A stretch of 64,000 bases of DNA from positions 1,419,331 through 1,483,330 of the forward strand of contig NZ_OY762905.1 of assembly GCF_963666525.1 (NCBI RefSeq), written 5' to 3'. The notes beneath the pieces are model-generated. The model searched no databases. It saw only the letters and a list, made by a program, of their open reading frames with translations, and was not told where the DNA came from. Source of the stretch: an uncultured Cohaesibacter sp. Its GTDB lineage: Bacteria > Pseudomonadota > Alphaproteobacteria > Rhizobiales > Cohaesibacteraceae. Position 1 is the first letter of the stretch. Each line of letters begins with the position of its first letter. Shown in pieces: positions 1-8,351 of the stretch. Made by a program: the position numbers and the translations under genes.

Positions 1-1219
1 CTGCGAAAGCGGCGCCATAGAATGGCCAGATGGTCCGGATGACGTCCCACACGGGGATCTTGCCCACTGCACAGCCAACGAACAGAACCGTACCCACTGG
101 CGGCGTGCAAAGGCCGATACCCAGGTTGAGGATCAGGATCACGCCGAAGTGGATCGGATCGACACCGAAGGCCGTCGCAACCGGCAGGAAGATCGGCGTG
201 GTGATGACGATCAGCGGTGACATGTCCATGAACGTACCGAGCATCAGCAGCAACAGGTTGATCAGCAACAGGATGACCAACGGATTATCCGAGATATTCT
301 TGAGCATCTCGACCAGTTGGGTTGGAATGCGCAGATACGCCAGAAGCCAGCCGAACGCTGCGGCACAGCCGATCACGAGCAGAACCATGGCTGTCGTGCG
401 AACGGCCGATTTGCAGGTTTCGACGAATTCCTTGAAATTCATCGTCCGATAGGCAAACACGGTGACCAGAACGGCATAGACTGCGGCGATGCAGGAGCTC
501 TCCGAAGCAGTGAAGATACCGGACCGGACGCCGCCAAAGATGATGCCGATCAGCAGGATGCCCGGGAAGGCATTGATGAACATGCGACCAAGAGCACGCC
601 AGCCAGCGAATGGCTCGGTCGGGTAGCCCTTTTTCTTGGCAACGAAATAGGCCGTGATCATCAGCCCAAGTGCCAGCAGCAGCCCCGGCAGGATGCCCGC
701 AGTGAAAAGGTCGGCGATGGACAGCTTGCCGCCCGCCGAGATCGAATAGATGATCAGGTTGTGGGACGGGGGAAGCATCAGGGCGATCAAAGCCGCAAGA
801 ACAGTCACGTTCACGCCGTAGGAAACGTCGTAACCGCGCTTTTTCATCTGCGGCACCATGATACCGCCGATTGCCGTGGCGTCTGCCGCAGCCGAACCGG
901 AAATGCCGCCGAACATCACCGACGCCAGAATGTTGACCTGTCCCAGGCCACCCCGTATGTGACCAACCATACCGCCAGCCAGATCCACCAGCCTTCGCGC
1001 GATATCGCCGCGCACCATGATTTCACCGGCAAAGATGAAGAAGGGAATTGCCATCAGCGCCAGCACGGAGACACCGGCTGTCAGACGCTGGAAAACCACG
1101 ACCGGGGGAATGCCGAGGTACAGAATGGTCGCAAAGGACGCGACGCCGAGACAGAATGCTACCGGTGTGCCGATGAGCAGCAGCACCGTGAAAGAACCAA
1201 ACAGGATCCAGGTTTCCAT
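1..1219 (-). CDS. dctM: TRAP transporter large permease subunit DctM (partial, cut by window edge)
   Basis: This is the large membrane subunit of a tripartite ATP-independent periplasmic (TRAP) transporter, which moves an organic anion inward using the Na+/H+ gradient. About 406 residues are visible, starting MWILFGSFTVLLLIGTPVAF; the 3' end lies beyond the left edge. Many hydrophobic helices are present, with family signatures such as GGISGSAAADATAIG and MLPPSHNLIIYS and a C-terminal GIGLCTPPVGTVLFVGCA stretch. The start ATG lies five bases after the dctQ stop, and a GAGGAG ribosome site overlaps the end of dctQ, so the two are co-translated. Because uxaC heads the same transcript, the likely substrate is a hexuronate (inference). 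Family assignment is secure; substrate is not. Confidence 0.93.
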   Translation of the reverse strand, partial: METWILFGSFTVLLLIGTPVAFCLGVASFATILYLGIPPVVVFQRLTAGVSVLALMAIPFFIFAGEIMVRGDIARRLVDLAGGMVGHIRGGLGQVNILASVMFGGISGSAAADATAIGGIMVPQMKKRGYDVSYGVNVTVLAALIALMLPPSHNLIIYSISAGGKLSIADLFTAGILPGLLLALGLMITAYFVAKKKGYPTEPFAGWRALGRMFINAFPGILLIGIIFGGVRSGIFTASESSCIAAVYAVLVTVFAYRTMNFKEFVETCKSAVRTTAMVLLVIGCAAAFGWLLAYLRIPTQLVEMLKNISDNPLVILLLINLLLLMLGTFMDMSPLIVITTPIFLPVATAFGVDPIHFGVILILNLGIGLCTPPVGTVLFVGCAVGKIPVWDVIRTIWPFYGAAFA

Positions 1220-1223
1220 CCAA

Positions 1224-1745
1224 CTACTCCTCAATCGTTGTTTCGCCGAAGCGAGCAGTCGGAAGACCTGCAGCACGGCGCGCAAGGCGCTCAAGCGAAA
1301 AGAGAATGACCAGAACACCGCCCATGACAAGCGGCATGTAATCGATCGCACGGGGGAGGCCCAGCGTCGGGATCTTGATGTGCCAGCCGGAGTTCATCAA
1401 CTCGCCACCATACCAGACCATGCCGAAGCCGAATGCGATCACGACGAGGTCGGATAGCGTGTAACAGATGGTTTTTACCGTTTCGGGAACAAAGATCAGC
1501 AACACATCGAAGCTGAGATGATTGCCTTCCCGGATACCCACGGCCGCGCCAAGAAAAATGAACCATGCCATCAGCACGATGGACACAGGTTCACTCCAGA
1601 CGATGGAGCTATTCATAACGTAGCGCACGAACACCTGTGCGGCAGTGAAGGCAGTCATCATGACCAGTCCCAAACTCGCCAACCAGAGTGCCAGATTGCA
1701 CAAGACGCCCATAACGCCAGCTACAGATTTTAGATGGTTTTGCAC
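1224..1745 (-). CDS. dctQ: TRAP transporter small permease subunit DctQ
   Basis: The 173-residue protein is the four-helix small membrane subunit of a TRAP transporter. It pairs with the large subunit encoded immediately downstream. Hydrophobic segments lie near residues 15-37, 50-70, 90-112 and 135-155. The stretch VRYVMNSSIVWSEPVSIVLM is typical of the family, with a conserved W-x-E motif. It lies between dctP and dctM in the usual order, about 55 bases after dctP and a few bases before dctM. Length and topology are normal. The gene is probably part of a uxaC-dctPQM transcript for uronate uptake and catabolism. Confidence 0.92.
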   Translation of the reverse strand: MQNHLKSVAGVMGVLCNLALWLASLGLVMMTAFTAAQVFVRYVMNSSIVWSEPVSIVLMAWFIFLGAAVGIREGNHLSFDVLLIFVPETVKTICYTLSDLVVIAFGFGMVWYGGELMNSGWHIKIPTLGLPRAIDYMPLVMGGVLVILFSLERLARRAAGLPTARFGETTIEE

Positions 1746-1801
1746 GTTATTCTCCGCATGAACAGCTCATGGCGCAGCGCGCCATGAGCCGCTAACAAGA
1801 A

Positions 1802-2776
1802 TTAGTCGGTAGCGCGAATGCGTTTTACGAGGTCTTTGAGCTTGTCAGAGGTGACATGCTTTTCGTAAACGGCATCCATGGCAGCCATGAAGGGAGCCTT
1901 GTCGATGTCGGTGATAACGTTCACACCGGCTGCACGGACTTTTTCTTCGGAGACTTTTTCGCGGGCGGCCCAGAGCTCACGCATTTTCGGCGTGGAGTCT
2001 TTGGCAGCCTGTTTGACCAGGGCCTGATCTTCCGGGCTCAGCTTGTCCCAGGAAACCTTGGACATCACCAGAACTTCCGGCACGATCAGATGCTGATCGA
2101 GAGTGTAGTTGCCAGCAACTTCATAATGGCCAGACGATTCAAAGGACGGCCAGTTGTTTTCCGCACCGTCGATCACGCCGGTCTGGATGGAAGAGTAGAC
2201 TTCGCCATAAGGCAGCGGCGTTGCGTTTGCGCCAAGAGCGGTCATCATGTCGACAAAGATGTCGGACTGCATGACGCGGATCTTCATGCCCTTCAGGTCA
2301 TCCATGCTCTTGATCGGTTTGACCTTGTTGTAGAAGCTGCGAGCGCCACCATCATAATAGGTCAGGCCGATGAAGCCTTCCGGCTCGAAGCCCTTCAGGA
2401 TATCGTCACCGATCGGGCCATCAACGACGCGATGCATGTGATCAACGCTCTTGAAGATGTAAGGCAGGGAAACCACTTTGGTTTCTTCAACGATGTTGTT
2501 GAACGGACCGGTGGAAACGCGGTTCAGGTCAATCACACCGAATTTGGTCTGCTCAATCGTGTCTTTTTCCTCCCCCAGCTGAGCAGAATGGAAAACTTCA
2601 ACGCAGATGCGGCCATCAGTACGCTCTTTCAGCAGATCGCCCATGTATTTGACAGCCTCGACAGTCGGATATCCATCAGGATGGGTATCGGAAGACTTGA
2701 GGGTGATCTCGCAAGCCGAAGCCGTTGCGATCATTGCGACACTGGCAACCAAAGCAGTGGTCAAAGTCTTAAGCAT
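1802..2776 (-). CDS. dctP: TRAP transporter periplasmic substrate-binding protein DctP
   Basis: This 324-residue periplasmic receptor delivers substrate to the DctQM membrane pair. Residues 1-21 form a signal peptide with an A-S-A cleavage site just before CEITLKSSD. The family hallmark region [20 protein letters not shown] (about residues 165-185) holds the arginine that binds the substrate carboxylate, and it is followed by [21 protein letters not shown] strong ribosome site (GGAGG) precedes the start. The gene begins only about 30 bases after the uxaC stop, which ties it to uronate use. Galacturonate or glucuronate is therefore the best substrate guess; the sequence alone does not prove it. 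Confidence 0.93.
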   Translation of the reverse strand: MLKTLTTALVASVAMIATASACEITLKSSDTHPDGYPTVEAVKYMGDLLKERTDGRICVEVFHSAQLGEEKDTIEQTKFGVIDLNRVSTGPFNNIVEETKVVSLPYIFKSVDHMHRVVDGPIGDDILKGFEPEGFIGLTYYDGGARSFYNKVKPIKSMDDLKGMKIRVMQSDIFVDMMTALGANATPLPYGEVYSSIQTGVIDGAENNWPSFESSGHYEVAGNYTLDQHLIVPEVLVMSKVSWDKLSPEDQALVKQAAKDSTPKMRELWAAREKVSEEKVRAAGVNVITDIDKAPFMAAMDAVYEKHVTSDKLKDLVKRIRATD

Positions 2777-2805
2777 TAGTTTGTTCCTCCATGAAGTAGC
2801 TCTTC

Positions 2806-4206
2806 TCAGAGCTGATAGGCCTGCTTCACAAGCCGATAGGTGAGGTCAGCAGCGACCTCAGTAGCCTCGTCCTCACCGAGCCGCCCAGTTGCAACCAGTG
2901 TGGCGAGGAATGCACAGTCCACCCGACGCGCCACATCGTGTCGTGCCGGAATTGAACAGAATGCTCTTGTGTCGTCATTGAAACCGACCGTGTTGTAGAA
3001 GCCGGCGGTTTCTGTCGTCATCTCCCTGAACCGGCGCATCCCTTCGGGGCTGTCATGGAACCACCATGCCGGCCCGAGACGAAGTGCCGGGTAGACGCCA
3101 GCCAACGGCGCCAATTCGCGTGCGTAGCTTGTCTCATCCAGCGTGAAGAGGATGATCTTGAGATCCCTCTCCATGCCAACCGCATCCAGCAGCGGCTTGA
3201 GGGCATGCACATAGTCGGTCCGGGTCGGGATATCGAAGCCCTTGTCCAGCCCGAATTTCTCGAAGACAGGATTGGAATGGTTGCGGTTACTGCCTGGGTG
3301 TATCTGCAACACCAAACCATCTTCCAGGCTCATGCGAGCCATTTCGGTCAGCATCTGACCACGGAAAGCATCAGCTTCTTCGGCCGAACACTCTCCCTTC
3401 AAAGCTTTCTGGAAAAGCGCTGCCGCATCCTCCTGCGACATGTTTTCCGTACGCGCGGTCAAATGACCATGATCCGAAGACGTTGCTCCGAATTCCTTGA
3501 AGTATGCACGACGAATGCGGTGGGCTTCAAGATACCCCTGCCATGTCGTCGCATCCACTCCGGCGATTTCGCCGAATTTCTCTATATTGTCCAGGAAACC
3601 CTTGTAGTGCGGGTCAACCACAGGATCGGGGCGATAGGCGGTGACAACGCGCCCTTTCCAGCCGCTTTCCTTGATCGCGCGATGCCATTTGAGGTCATCA
3701 AGCGGCGATTCCGTCGTGGCCAGCACTTCGATATTGAAGCGCTCATAAAGGGCGCGCGGCAGGAACTCCGGCTTTTCCAGACATTCAGCGATGTGATCGT
3801 AGGCCCGATCGGCATTGTCCTCATTCAGCCATTCGGTCCAGCCGAACACATCCTCGAATGCATGGCCAAGCCACATGCGCGATGGCGTCGCCCGCAGCAG
3901 ATGGGTGTTCTTGGCGAGCGTGCGCCAGATCTTGCGCCCGTCAGTCTCGGTCCAGCCACCATCAATGCGCGGCACGCCAACGTCTTCCAGACGAACCCCC
4001 TGAGAGCACAGCATGCGGAAAACATAATGATCCGGCGTGATGAACAACTGGGCCGGATTGGGGAACCGCTCATTCTTGGCGAACCAGCTCGGATCCGTGT
4101 GACCGTGCGGGCTGACGATCGGCATGGACCTCACACCCTCATAGAGAGAGCGGGCAATCGCACGAGTTTTGTCTTCAATGGGAAAAAGTCTGTCTGGATC
4201 CAACAT
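2806..4206 (-). CDS. uxaC: Glucuronate isomerase (uronate isomerase)
   Basis: UxaC interconverts D-glucuronate with fructuronate and D-galacturonate with tagaturonate, the first cytoplasmic step of hexuronate breakdown. The 466-residue length is normal. The metal-site motif [12 protein letters not shown] stands near residues 32-43, and [15 protein letters not shown] and [18 protein letters not shown] are typical of the amidohydrolase-superfamily barrel. A GAGGAGG ribosome site lies before the ATG. It is the first gene of an apparent uxaC-dctPQM operon and is divergent from a GntR regulator; the shared spacer holds two related inverted repeats that are probable operators. Later enzymes of the pathway (UxuA, UxuB) are not in view and may lie beyond the left edge. 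Confidence 0.95.
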   Translation of the reverse strand: MLDPDRLFPIEDKTRAIARSLYEGVRSMPIVSPHGHTDPSWFAKNERFPNPAQLFITPDHYVFRMLCSQGVRLEDVGVPRIDGGWTETDGRKIWRTLAKNTHLLRATPSRMWLGHAFEDVFGWTEWLNEDNADRAYDHIAECLEKPEFLPRALYERFNIEVLATTESPLDDLKWHRAIKESGWKGRVVTAYRPDPVVDPHYKGFLDNIEKFGEIAGVDATTWQGYLEAHRIRRAYFKEFGATSSDHGHLTARTENMSQEDAAALFQKALKGECSAEEADAFRGQMLTEMARMSLEDGLVLQIHPGSNRNHSNPVFEKFGLDKGFDIPTRTDYVHALKPLLDAVGMERDLKIILFTLDETSYARELAPLAGVYPALRLGPAWWFHDSPEGMRRFREMTTETAGFYNTVGFNDDTRAFCSIPARHDVARRVDCAFLATLVATGRLGEDEATEVAADLTYRLVKQAYQL

Positions 4207-4248
4207 GATGTGCCTCCTCAGTGTTTCCTTCAGGGGAAATCTCTGTTC

Positions 4249-4270
4249 ACTGGTAAACTAATATACCAGT
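4249..4270. promoter_or_regulatory. Inverted repeat 1, probable GntR operator
   Basis: The arms are ACTGGTA and TACCAGT around eight bases, a perfect 7-base inverted repeat. It stands about 43 bases upstream of the uxaC start, in the 117-base spacer shared with the divergent GntR/FCD regulator. A close copy lies 29 bases further along (4279-4298). FadR/UxuR-type regulators bind TGGT/ACCA palindromes, so binding by the adjacent regulator is a natural inference. Confidence 0.6.
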
Positions 4271-4278
4271 TTTCCTTG

Positions 4279-4298
4279 CTTGTAAACTGATATGCCAG
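4279..4298. promoter_or_regulatory. Inverted repeat 2, probable GntR operator (degenerate copy)
   Basis: This 20-base segment, beginning CTTGTAAACT and ending ATGCCAG, matches 17 of 20 positions of the core of the repeat at 4250-4269. It lies 25 bases before the regulator start codon, so it could mediate autoregulation, while the first copy would control uxaC-dctPQM. Confidence 0.5.
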
Positions 4299-4323
4299 TA
4301 ATATCCGGTGCACGGAGCGAAAT

Positions 4324-5025
4324 ATGCCTAGAACAACAATCGATACAGTCCTGTCCCCACTCAACCGTCTGTCGGTCGCAGACTCGGTGTTCAACGAACT
4401 GCACAGACAGATCCTGACACTCGAGCTCGAACCAGGGGCCAAGATTTCAGAAGCAGACGTAGCCAAGGCCCTCGGCGTCTCACGACAGCCGGTGAGGGAC
4501 GCTTTCTATCGTCTATCCAAGCTGGGTTTTCTGTCGATGCGCCCTCAGGTCGCCACGACGGTCTCGCTCATCTCGAAGAAATCCGTCGAACAGGCGCGCT
4601 TCATACGCTGCGCTCTGGAGACCAAGACGGTGGTCACTGCCTGCGAAAAACTGCAGAGTGAAGATCTTGAAGCCTTACGCGATCTTATTGAACAACAAAG
4701 GAAAACGGTCGTCGCACGGGATGCGGAACTGTTCCATGCGCTTGACGACCAGTTTCACAAGGAGATCTGCGATCGCTGCGGTGTCGACTTCGCCTGGCAG
4801 TTGATCAAGGACAACAAGGCCCACATGGACCGGGTGCGGTTCCTGTCCCTGACCTTTGCAATCGATACGGCCTTTGCCGCTCACAAGCGTATTCTGACCG
4901 CGATTGAATCCAAAAATGCCGCGCAGGCATCCGCCGAGATCAACAAGCATCTGGGCGAGATCCTGCTCATCATCCCGCGCATCCGCGAGGAGCATCCGGA
5001 CTATTTCGCCACAGATGAGCGATAG
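4324..5025 (+). CDS. GntR-family regulator, FCD (FadR/UxuR-like) subclass
   Basis: The 233-residue protein has an N-terminal winged helix (about residues 15-80, including KISEADVAKALGVSRQPVRDAFYRL) and a C-terminal all-helical FCD ligand-binding domain (about 90-220). The Asp and His residues expected to hold a metal in FCD domains are visible in DDQFHKEI, AAHKRIL and KHLGEIL. It is divergent from uxaC, and the spacer carries two inverted repeats, so it is most likely the local repressor of uronate uptake and isomerisation, released by a uronate or a pathway intermediate. The family is certain and the ligand is inferred. No recognised partner gene follows it. Confidence 0.9.
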   Translation: MPRTTIDTVLSPLNRLSVADSVFNELHRQILTLELEPGAKISEADVAKALGVSRQPVRDAFYRLSKLGFLSMRPQVATTVSLISKKSVEQARFIRCALETKTVVTACEKLQSEDLEALRDLIEQQRKTVVARDAELFHALDDQFHKEICDRCGVDFAWQLIKDNKAHMDRVRFLSLTFAIDTAFAAHKRILTAIESKNAAQASAEINKHLGEILLIIPRIREEHPDYFATDER

Positions 5026-5127
5026 GCACGATCCGCCCACCAGCAGCATTGACTGGGATAACAGGCGGATCGTCCATTTTATTCCAGCACTGGCATATCA
5101 GTTGCCGTGCCAAAGAGTCGCAGAAAT

Positions 5128-5155
5128 GGGGGGCAAGTCCGGTGACTTGCCCCCC
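5128..5155. terminator. Strong hairpin between convergent genes
   Basis: A 12-base perfect stem (GGGGGGCAAGTC with GACTTGCCCCCC) closes a CGGT loop between the converging gntR and pxpC genes. There is no clear U-tract on either strand, so it is a stabiliser or weak bidirectional terminator rather than a textbook one. Confidence 0.5.
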
Positions 5156-5179
5156 CCTACCTGTGACAATCAGTCGTCC

Positions 5180-6208
5180 TTAATCAACAATCGGTCCACT
5201 GATCAGCGACTTGTTCATCATCAAATAGTCTAGCAACCCCTGCTCGTCAGACGGCATGACCAGCGTCTCGATCAGCGACCTCAGGTGAGTCTCCAGCGCA
5301 ATCGCAGCGGTTTCCGCCTCTTCCACCGACACCATGCGGAACTGCAGGGTGTCTCCGGGCACCATGCGGCCAAGCCGCGCAAGGTCGGCGCTGGCAACTG
5401 TTGCAATCTTCGGATAGCCACCCGTTGTCTGATGATCAGCCAAAAGGATGATCGGCAAGCCGCTGCCAGGCACCTGAATGGATCCTGTCACAATGCCGTC
5501 GGAGTTGATGTCCGCGCCCTTCGCATGAGCTATCGGCTCCCCGAGCAGACGCACCCCCATGCGGTTGGATTCGGCAGAGATGTGATAGACCTGCGACTGG
5601 AAAGCCTCCTGCGCCGTCTCGTCAAAATAGTCATCCTGCGGCCCCGGCACGACCCGGATCGGACCGGATTGCCGATAGAGAAGCGGCTCGGAGCAGAGCG
5701 CAACCGGCTTGTCACTTGCCTCCCCCAGACACAGCGGAAGAAGATCCCCACGTTGCAGGGTGCGGCCCTCGAAGCCACCAAAGCGCCCAGACACATAGGT
5801 CGACTGGCTGCCGTAGATCATCGGCAGATCGAAGCCACCTTCGACCGCCAGATAGCAGACTGCACTATCGGACATGCGACCAATACGAAAGCTCTGCCCA
5901 GCCGTGAGCACCACCGACTGATAAGCCGGTACGAAGGAAACCGGGCCGCCGGAAATCTCGATCCCACCCTCTGTCCCCGTCAGGGCGATGCGCACCGTTC
6001 CAGCCGTCACCTTGAAGGTTGGCCCGAGGATGCGCATCTCAATCGCCCCAAGCCCTTCGGCATTATGCACGAGCGCATTGGCAAGACGCAGGTTGCCCGC
6101 ATCAAGCGCCCCTGAGGATGGCACGCCCTGAGCCTGATGCCCAAAGCGTCCAAGGTCCTGAATGGTCGTCATCAGGCCCGGTTCAATCACTTCCAATGCT
6201 GGCATCAT
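5180..6208 (-). CDS. pxpC: 5-oxoprolinase subunit PxpC (carboxyltransferase-like)
   Basis: PxpC is the third subunit of the prokaryotic ATP-dependent 5-oxoprolinase, which opens pyroglutamate to glutamate. The 342-residue length is usual. Family marks include the N-terminal EVIEPGLMTTIQDLGRFGHQ, the stretch SSGALDAGNLRLANALV, and VRVVPGPQDDYF near residue 193. It overlaps the pxpB stop by one base, so the genes are translationally coupled in the order pxpA-pxpB-pxpC. Older annotation calls this family urea amidolyase-related or biotin-dependent carboxyltransferase; no biotin carrier or carboxylase is encoded here, which favours the oxoprolinase role. Confidence 0.9.
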   Translation of the reverse strand: MMPALEVIEPGLMTTIQDLGRFGHQAQGVPSSGALDAGNLRLANALVHNAEGLGAIEMRILGPTFKVTAGTVRIALTGTEGGIEISGGPVSFVPAYQSVVLTAGQSFRIGRMSDSAVCYLAVEGGFDLPMIYGSQSTYVSGRFGGFEGRTLQRGDLLPLCLGEASDKPVALCSEPLLYRQSGPIRVVPGPQDDYFDETAQEAFQSQVYHISAESNRMGVRLLGEPIAHAKGADINSDGIVTGSIQVPGSGLPIILLADHQTTGGYPKIATVASADLARLGRMVPGDTLQFRMVSVEEAETAAIALETHLRSLIETLVMPSDEQGLLDYLMMNKSLISGPIVD

Positions 6209-6927
6209 CAGACCGGCTCCCCTTCCACAACAGGCTCACCCTGCTCGACCCGCGCGGCAATCGCCTCATAATCCGCCAGAGTGACTTCCCGGAAACAAAC
6301 CCGATCTCCCGGCGACAGCAGCACCGGATCAGCCTTGCCAAGATCGAACAGCGGCACCGGGCAACGACCGACAACATGCCAGCCGGATGGGTTGACCGCC
6401 GGATAGATGACGGTGAGGCCAGTGGCCACAAGCACGGATCCTTTCGGGATCCCCTGCACCGGAGAGCTGCGTCGCGGAATATTGAGCGCGGCGGGCAGAT
6501 CGCCCATGTAGGGCATGCCGGGCGCAAAACCGAGCATATAGATGAAATGCTCCGTCCCCGTCATCACGGCCTTGACCTCGTCTCGCGACAGAGAGGCGAA
6601 ATCGGCAACGAAGTCGAGATCCGGGGAACAGTCGCCCTCAAAACAGATCGGCAGATGCCACCGTGTTGCGTGCCCCTTGTCGTCCCCATCGAGATTGGCA
6701 AGCAGCGGCTTCAGCCGCTCGATGAGCGCCGCCTGACGGATCTCGATCGGGTCATAGTGGACCAGAAGCGACCGGTAGGTCGGCACCGTCTCGATGACAC
6801 CGGCAATCGCGGCATCATCCACAGCCGCTCGGAGTGCCATGATCTGGCGACTGAGACCACGGTCGATATCGAAACCGAACTGGATTGTCAGTCCCCTGTC
6901 GCCGCTCGGCAGAAACGTGACGGCCAT
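6208..6927 (-). CDS. pxpB: 5-oxoprolinase subunit PxpB
   Basis: The 239-residue protein belongs to the PxpB/KipI family. Typical features are PSGDRGLTIQFG near the N-terminus, VPTYRSLLVHYDP (about residues 48-60), and FIYMLGFAPGMPYMGDLP, the family's most conserved stretch (about 132-149). It overlaps pxpC by one base and meets the pxpA stop, giving tight coupling. With PxpA and PxpC it forms the cytoplasmic enzyme that scavenges 5-oxoproline formed from glutamine and glutamate. In Bacillus a homologue (KipI) inhibits a kinase, but the presence of all three genes makes the oxoprolinase role far more likely. Confidence 0.9.
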   Translation of the reverse strand: MAVTFLPSGDRGLTIQFGFDIDRGLSRQIMALRAAVDDAAIAGVIETVPTYRSLLVHYDPIEIRQAALIERLKPLLANLDGDDKGHATRWHLPICFEGDCSPDLDFVADFASLSRDEVKAVMTGTEHFIYMLGFAPGMPYMGDLPAALNIPRRSSPVQGIPKGSVLVATGLTVIYPAVNPSGWHVVGRCPVPLFDLGKADPVLLSPGDRVCFREVTLADYEAIAARVEQGEPVVEGEPV

Positions 6928-7706
6928 TATTTGGACCCCATGGTCTGCGCCATCGGCTTGATGGCCACACCGGCCTCTTCAAGGGCCTTCTTCACCTTGC
7001 TCGCCGTGGAAACCGCCTTGGGGCTGTCGCCATGAACGCAGATGGTGTCGATGGCAACCGGGATCCGCTTACCGTTGATGCTCTCGATTTCACCCGATGT
7101 GACAAAATCCACCATGCGGCGGGCAGCCTCATCGGCGTCCTCGATCATGGCGCCCGGCTTCTTGCGGGAGACCAGCATGCCATCATCTTCATAGGCCCGG
7201 TCGGCAAAAATCTCACGGGCGACGCAAAGGCCGAGCTTCTCGGCGGCCTTTTCCATCTCGCTGCCCGGCAGAGCCACATAGATCATCTCGGGATCGACGG
7301 CCTTGACCGCCCGCACCGTGGCCATTGCCAGATCAAAGTCTACCGCAGCCATGTTGTTCAGCGCCCCGTGAGCCTTGAAATGACCAACGCGCATGCCAAG
7401 TGCGGTTGCCATGCCCTGGATCGCACCAATCTGATAGATCATCTGCTTTTCGATATCCGCCGGTCGGTCACCAAGGATCGGACGACGCCCGAAGCCCCAC
7501 AGATCATTGAAGCCAGGATGCGCGCCAATGCCAACACCATTTTCCTTGGCCAACCGCAGGGTCTCATGCATCACCAGCGCGTCGCCGCCGTGGAAGCCGC
7601 AAGCCACATTGGCAGAACTGACGATGGAAAGCATCGACGCGTCATCGCCAATTTCATAAGCCCCAAAGCTCTCACCCATGTCGGAATTCAGATCGACTAC
7701 AGCCAT
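6927..7706 (-). CDS. pxpA: 5-oxoprolinase subunit PxpA (LamB/YcsF family)
   Basis: The 259-residue protein starts MAVVDLNSDMGESFG, the classic N-terminus of the LamB/YcsF family, so the ATG at 7706 is chosen over an in-frame upstream start at 7793. A GAGGTG site lies about nine bases before it. Other marks are SANVACGFHGGDALVM, GVGIGAHPGFNDLWGFGRR and ICVHGDSPKAV. It heads the pxpABC operon, whose genes touch or overlap. No transporter gene lies next to it, so the operon probably handles metabolic damage (spontaneous pyroglutamate) rather than uptake of an external substrate, although that is inference. Confidence 0.92.
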   Translation of the reverse strand: MAVVDLNSDMGESFGAYEIGDDASMLSIVSSANVACGFHGGDALVMHETLRLAKENGVGIGAHPGFNDLWGFGRRPILGDRPADIEKQMIYQIGAIQGMATALGMRVGHFKAHGALNNMAAVDFDLAMATVRAVKAVDPEMIYVALPGSEMEKAAEKLGLCVAREIFADRAYEDDGMLVSRKKPGAMIEDADEAARRMVDFVTSGEIESINGKRIPVAIDTICVHGDSPKAVSTASKVKKALEEAGVAIKPMAQTMGSK

Positions 7707-8351
7707 GCCGTAACACCTCGTGTTGATTGGTTTTCCATCTTTATAGACCAAAGTCGTCCGGGAGCCAGCACCCCGCATCCGAATATGGCGCAAATTTGAG
7801 GGATATGCCCTGCATCAAGCATCCCATGTCCCATTGATCCACGGCTCGTTGCCCGGCCGCCCCGCCAATTTGCCCCATCAACAGGACGCCCACAGCAAGC
7901 ACTGCGGCCTTTTGCCCACTCTGGGAGAGGAACGGCGACAGAGGCAACCCCAAAGGGACATCTCTGCACAATCGGCTCAAAGAAGGTGAATTTGAAATGA
8001 ATCAAATTACCCCATCGGGGTGCGGAAATTTTACTCATTCAAAACTGCAAATTCGGACAATTTTCGCAGCAAACCATCACAAGAAGAAATTTTCATCCAG
8101 AAGATCGGAGCGCGAAATTTTATTGGACTACCAAATACAAATCATCACAGAAATCACAAACACCACAGCAACAACTTTAGTATAACAAATACTATTTCCC
8201 CACTCCGAAAACATCCTACGCCGAAAATATAGAATTAATCCAAAATTAGACATTGAATATTTAAACTGAACACCAACCAAAAGGTGACCAGATCGCCAAT
8301 ACGCCAGAATGACAATGAACAACAAAGAAGACCAATCTGGAGACAAGCTGA
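7707..8351. other. AT-rich intergenic region between pxpA and the chemoreceptor
   Basis: No convincing gene is seen here. The half nearer pxpA has ordinary composition. From about 7985 to 8340 the DNA is markedly A+T-rich compared with its surroundings and holds a perfect inverted repeat TAGTAT-N5-ATACTA at 8178-8194, about 158 bases before the chemoreceptor start. The region must contain both divergent promoters; no clear sigma-70 pair could be chosen by eye. Confidence 0.5.

Noticed and set aside
7741..7980. Minus-strand frame of 79 codons with a hydrophobic stretch upstream of pxpA
   Set aside because: It begins with TTG, lacks a ribosome site, and matches no family known to me; its location fits a promoter region.
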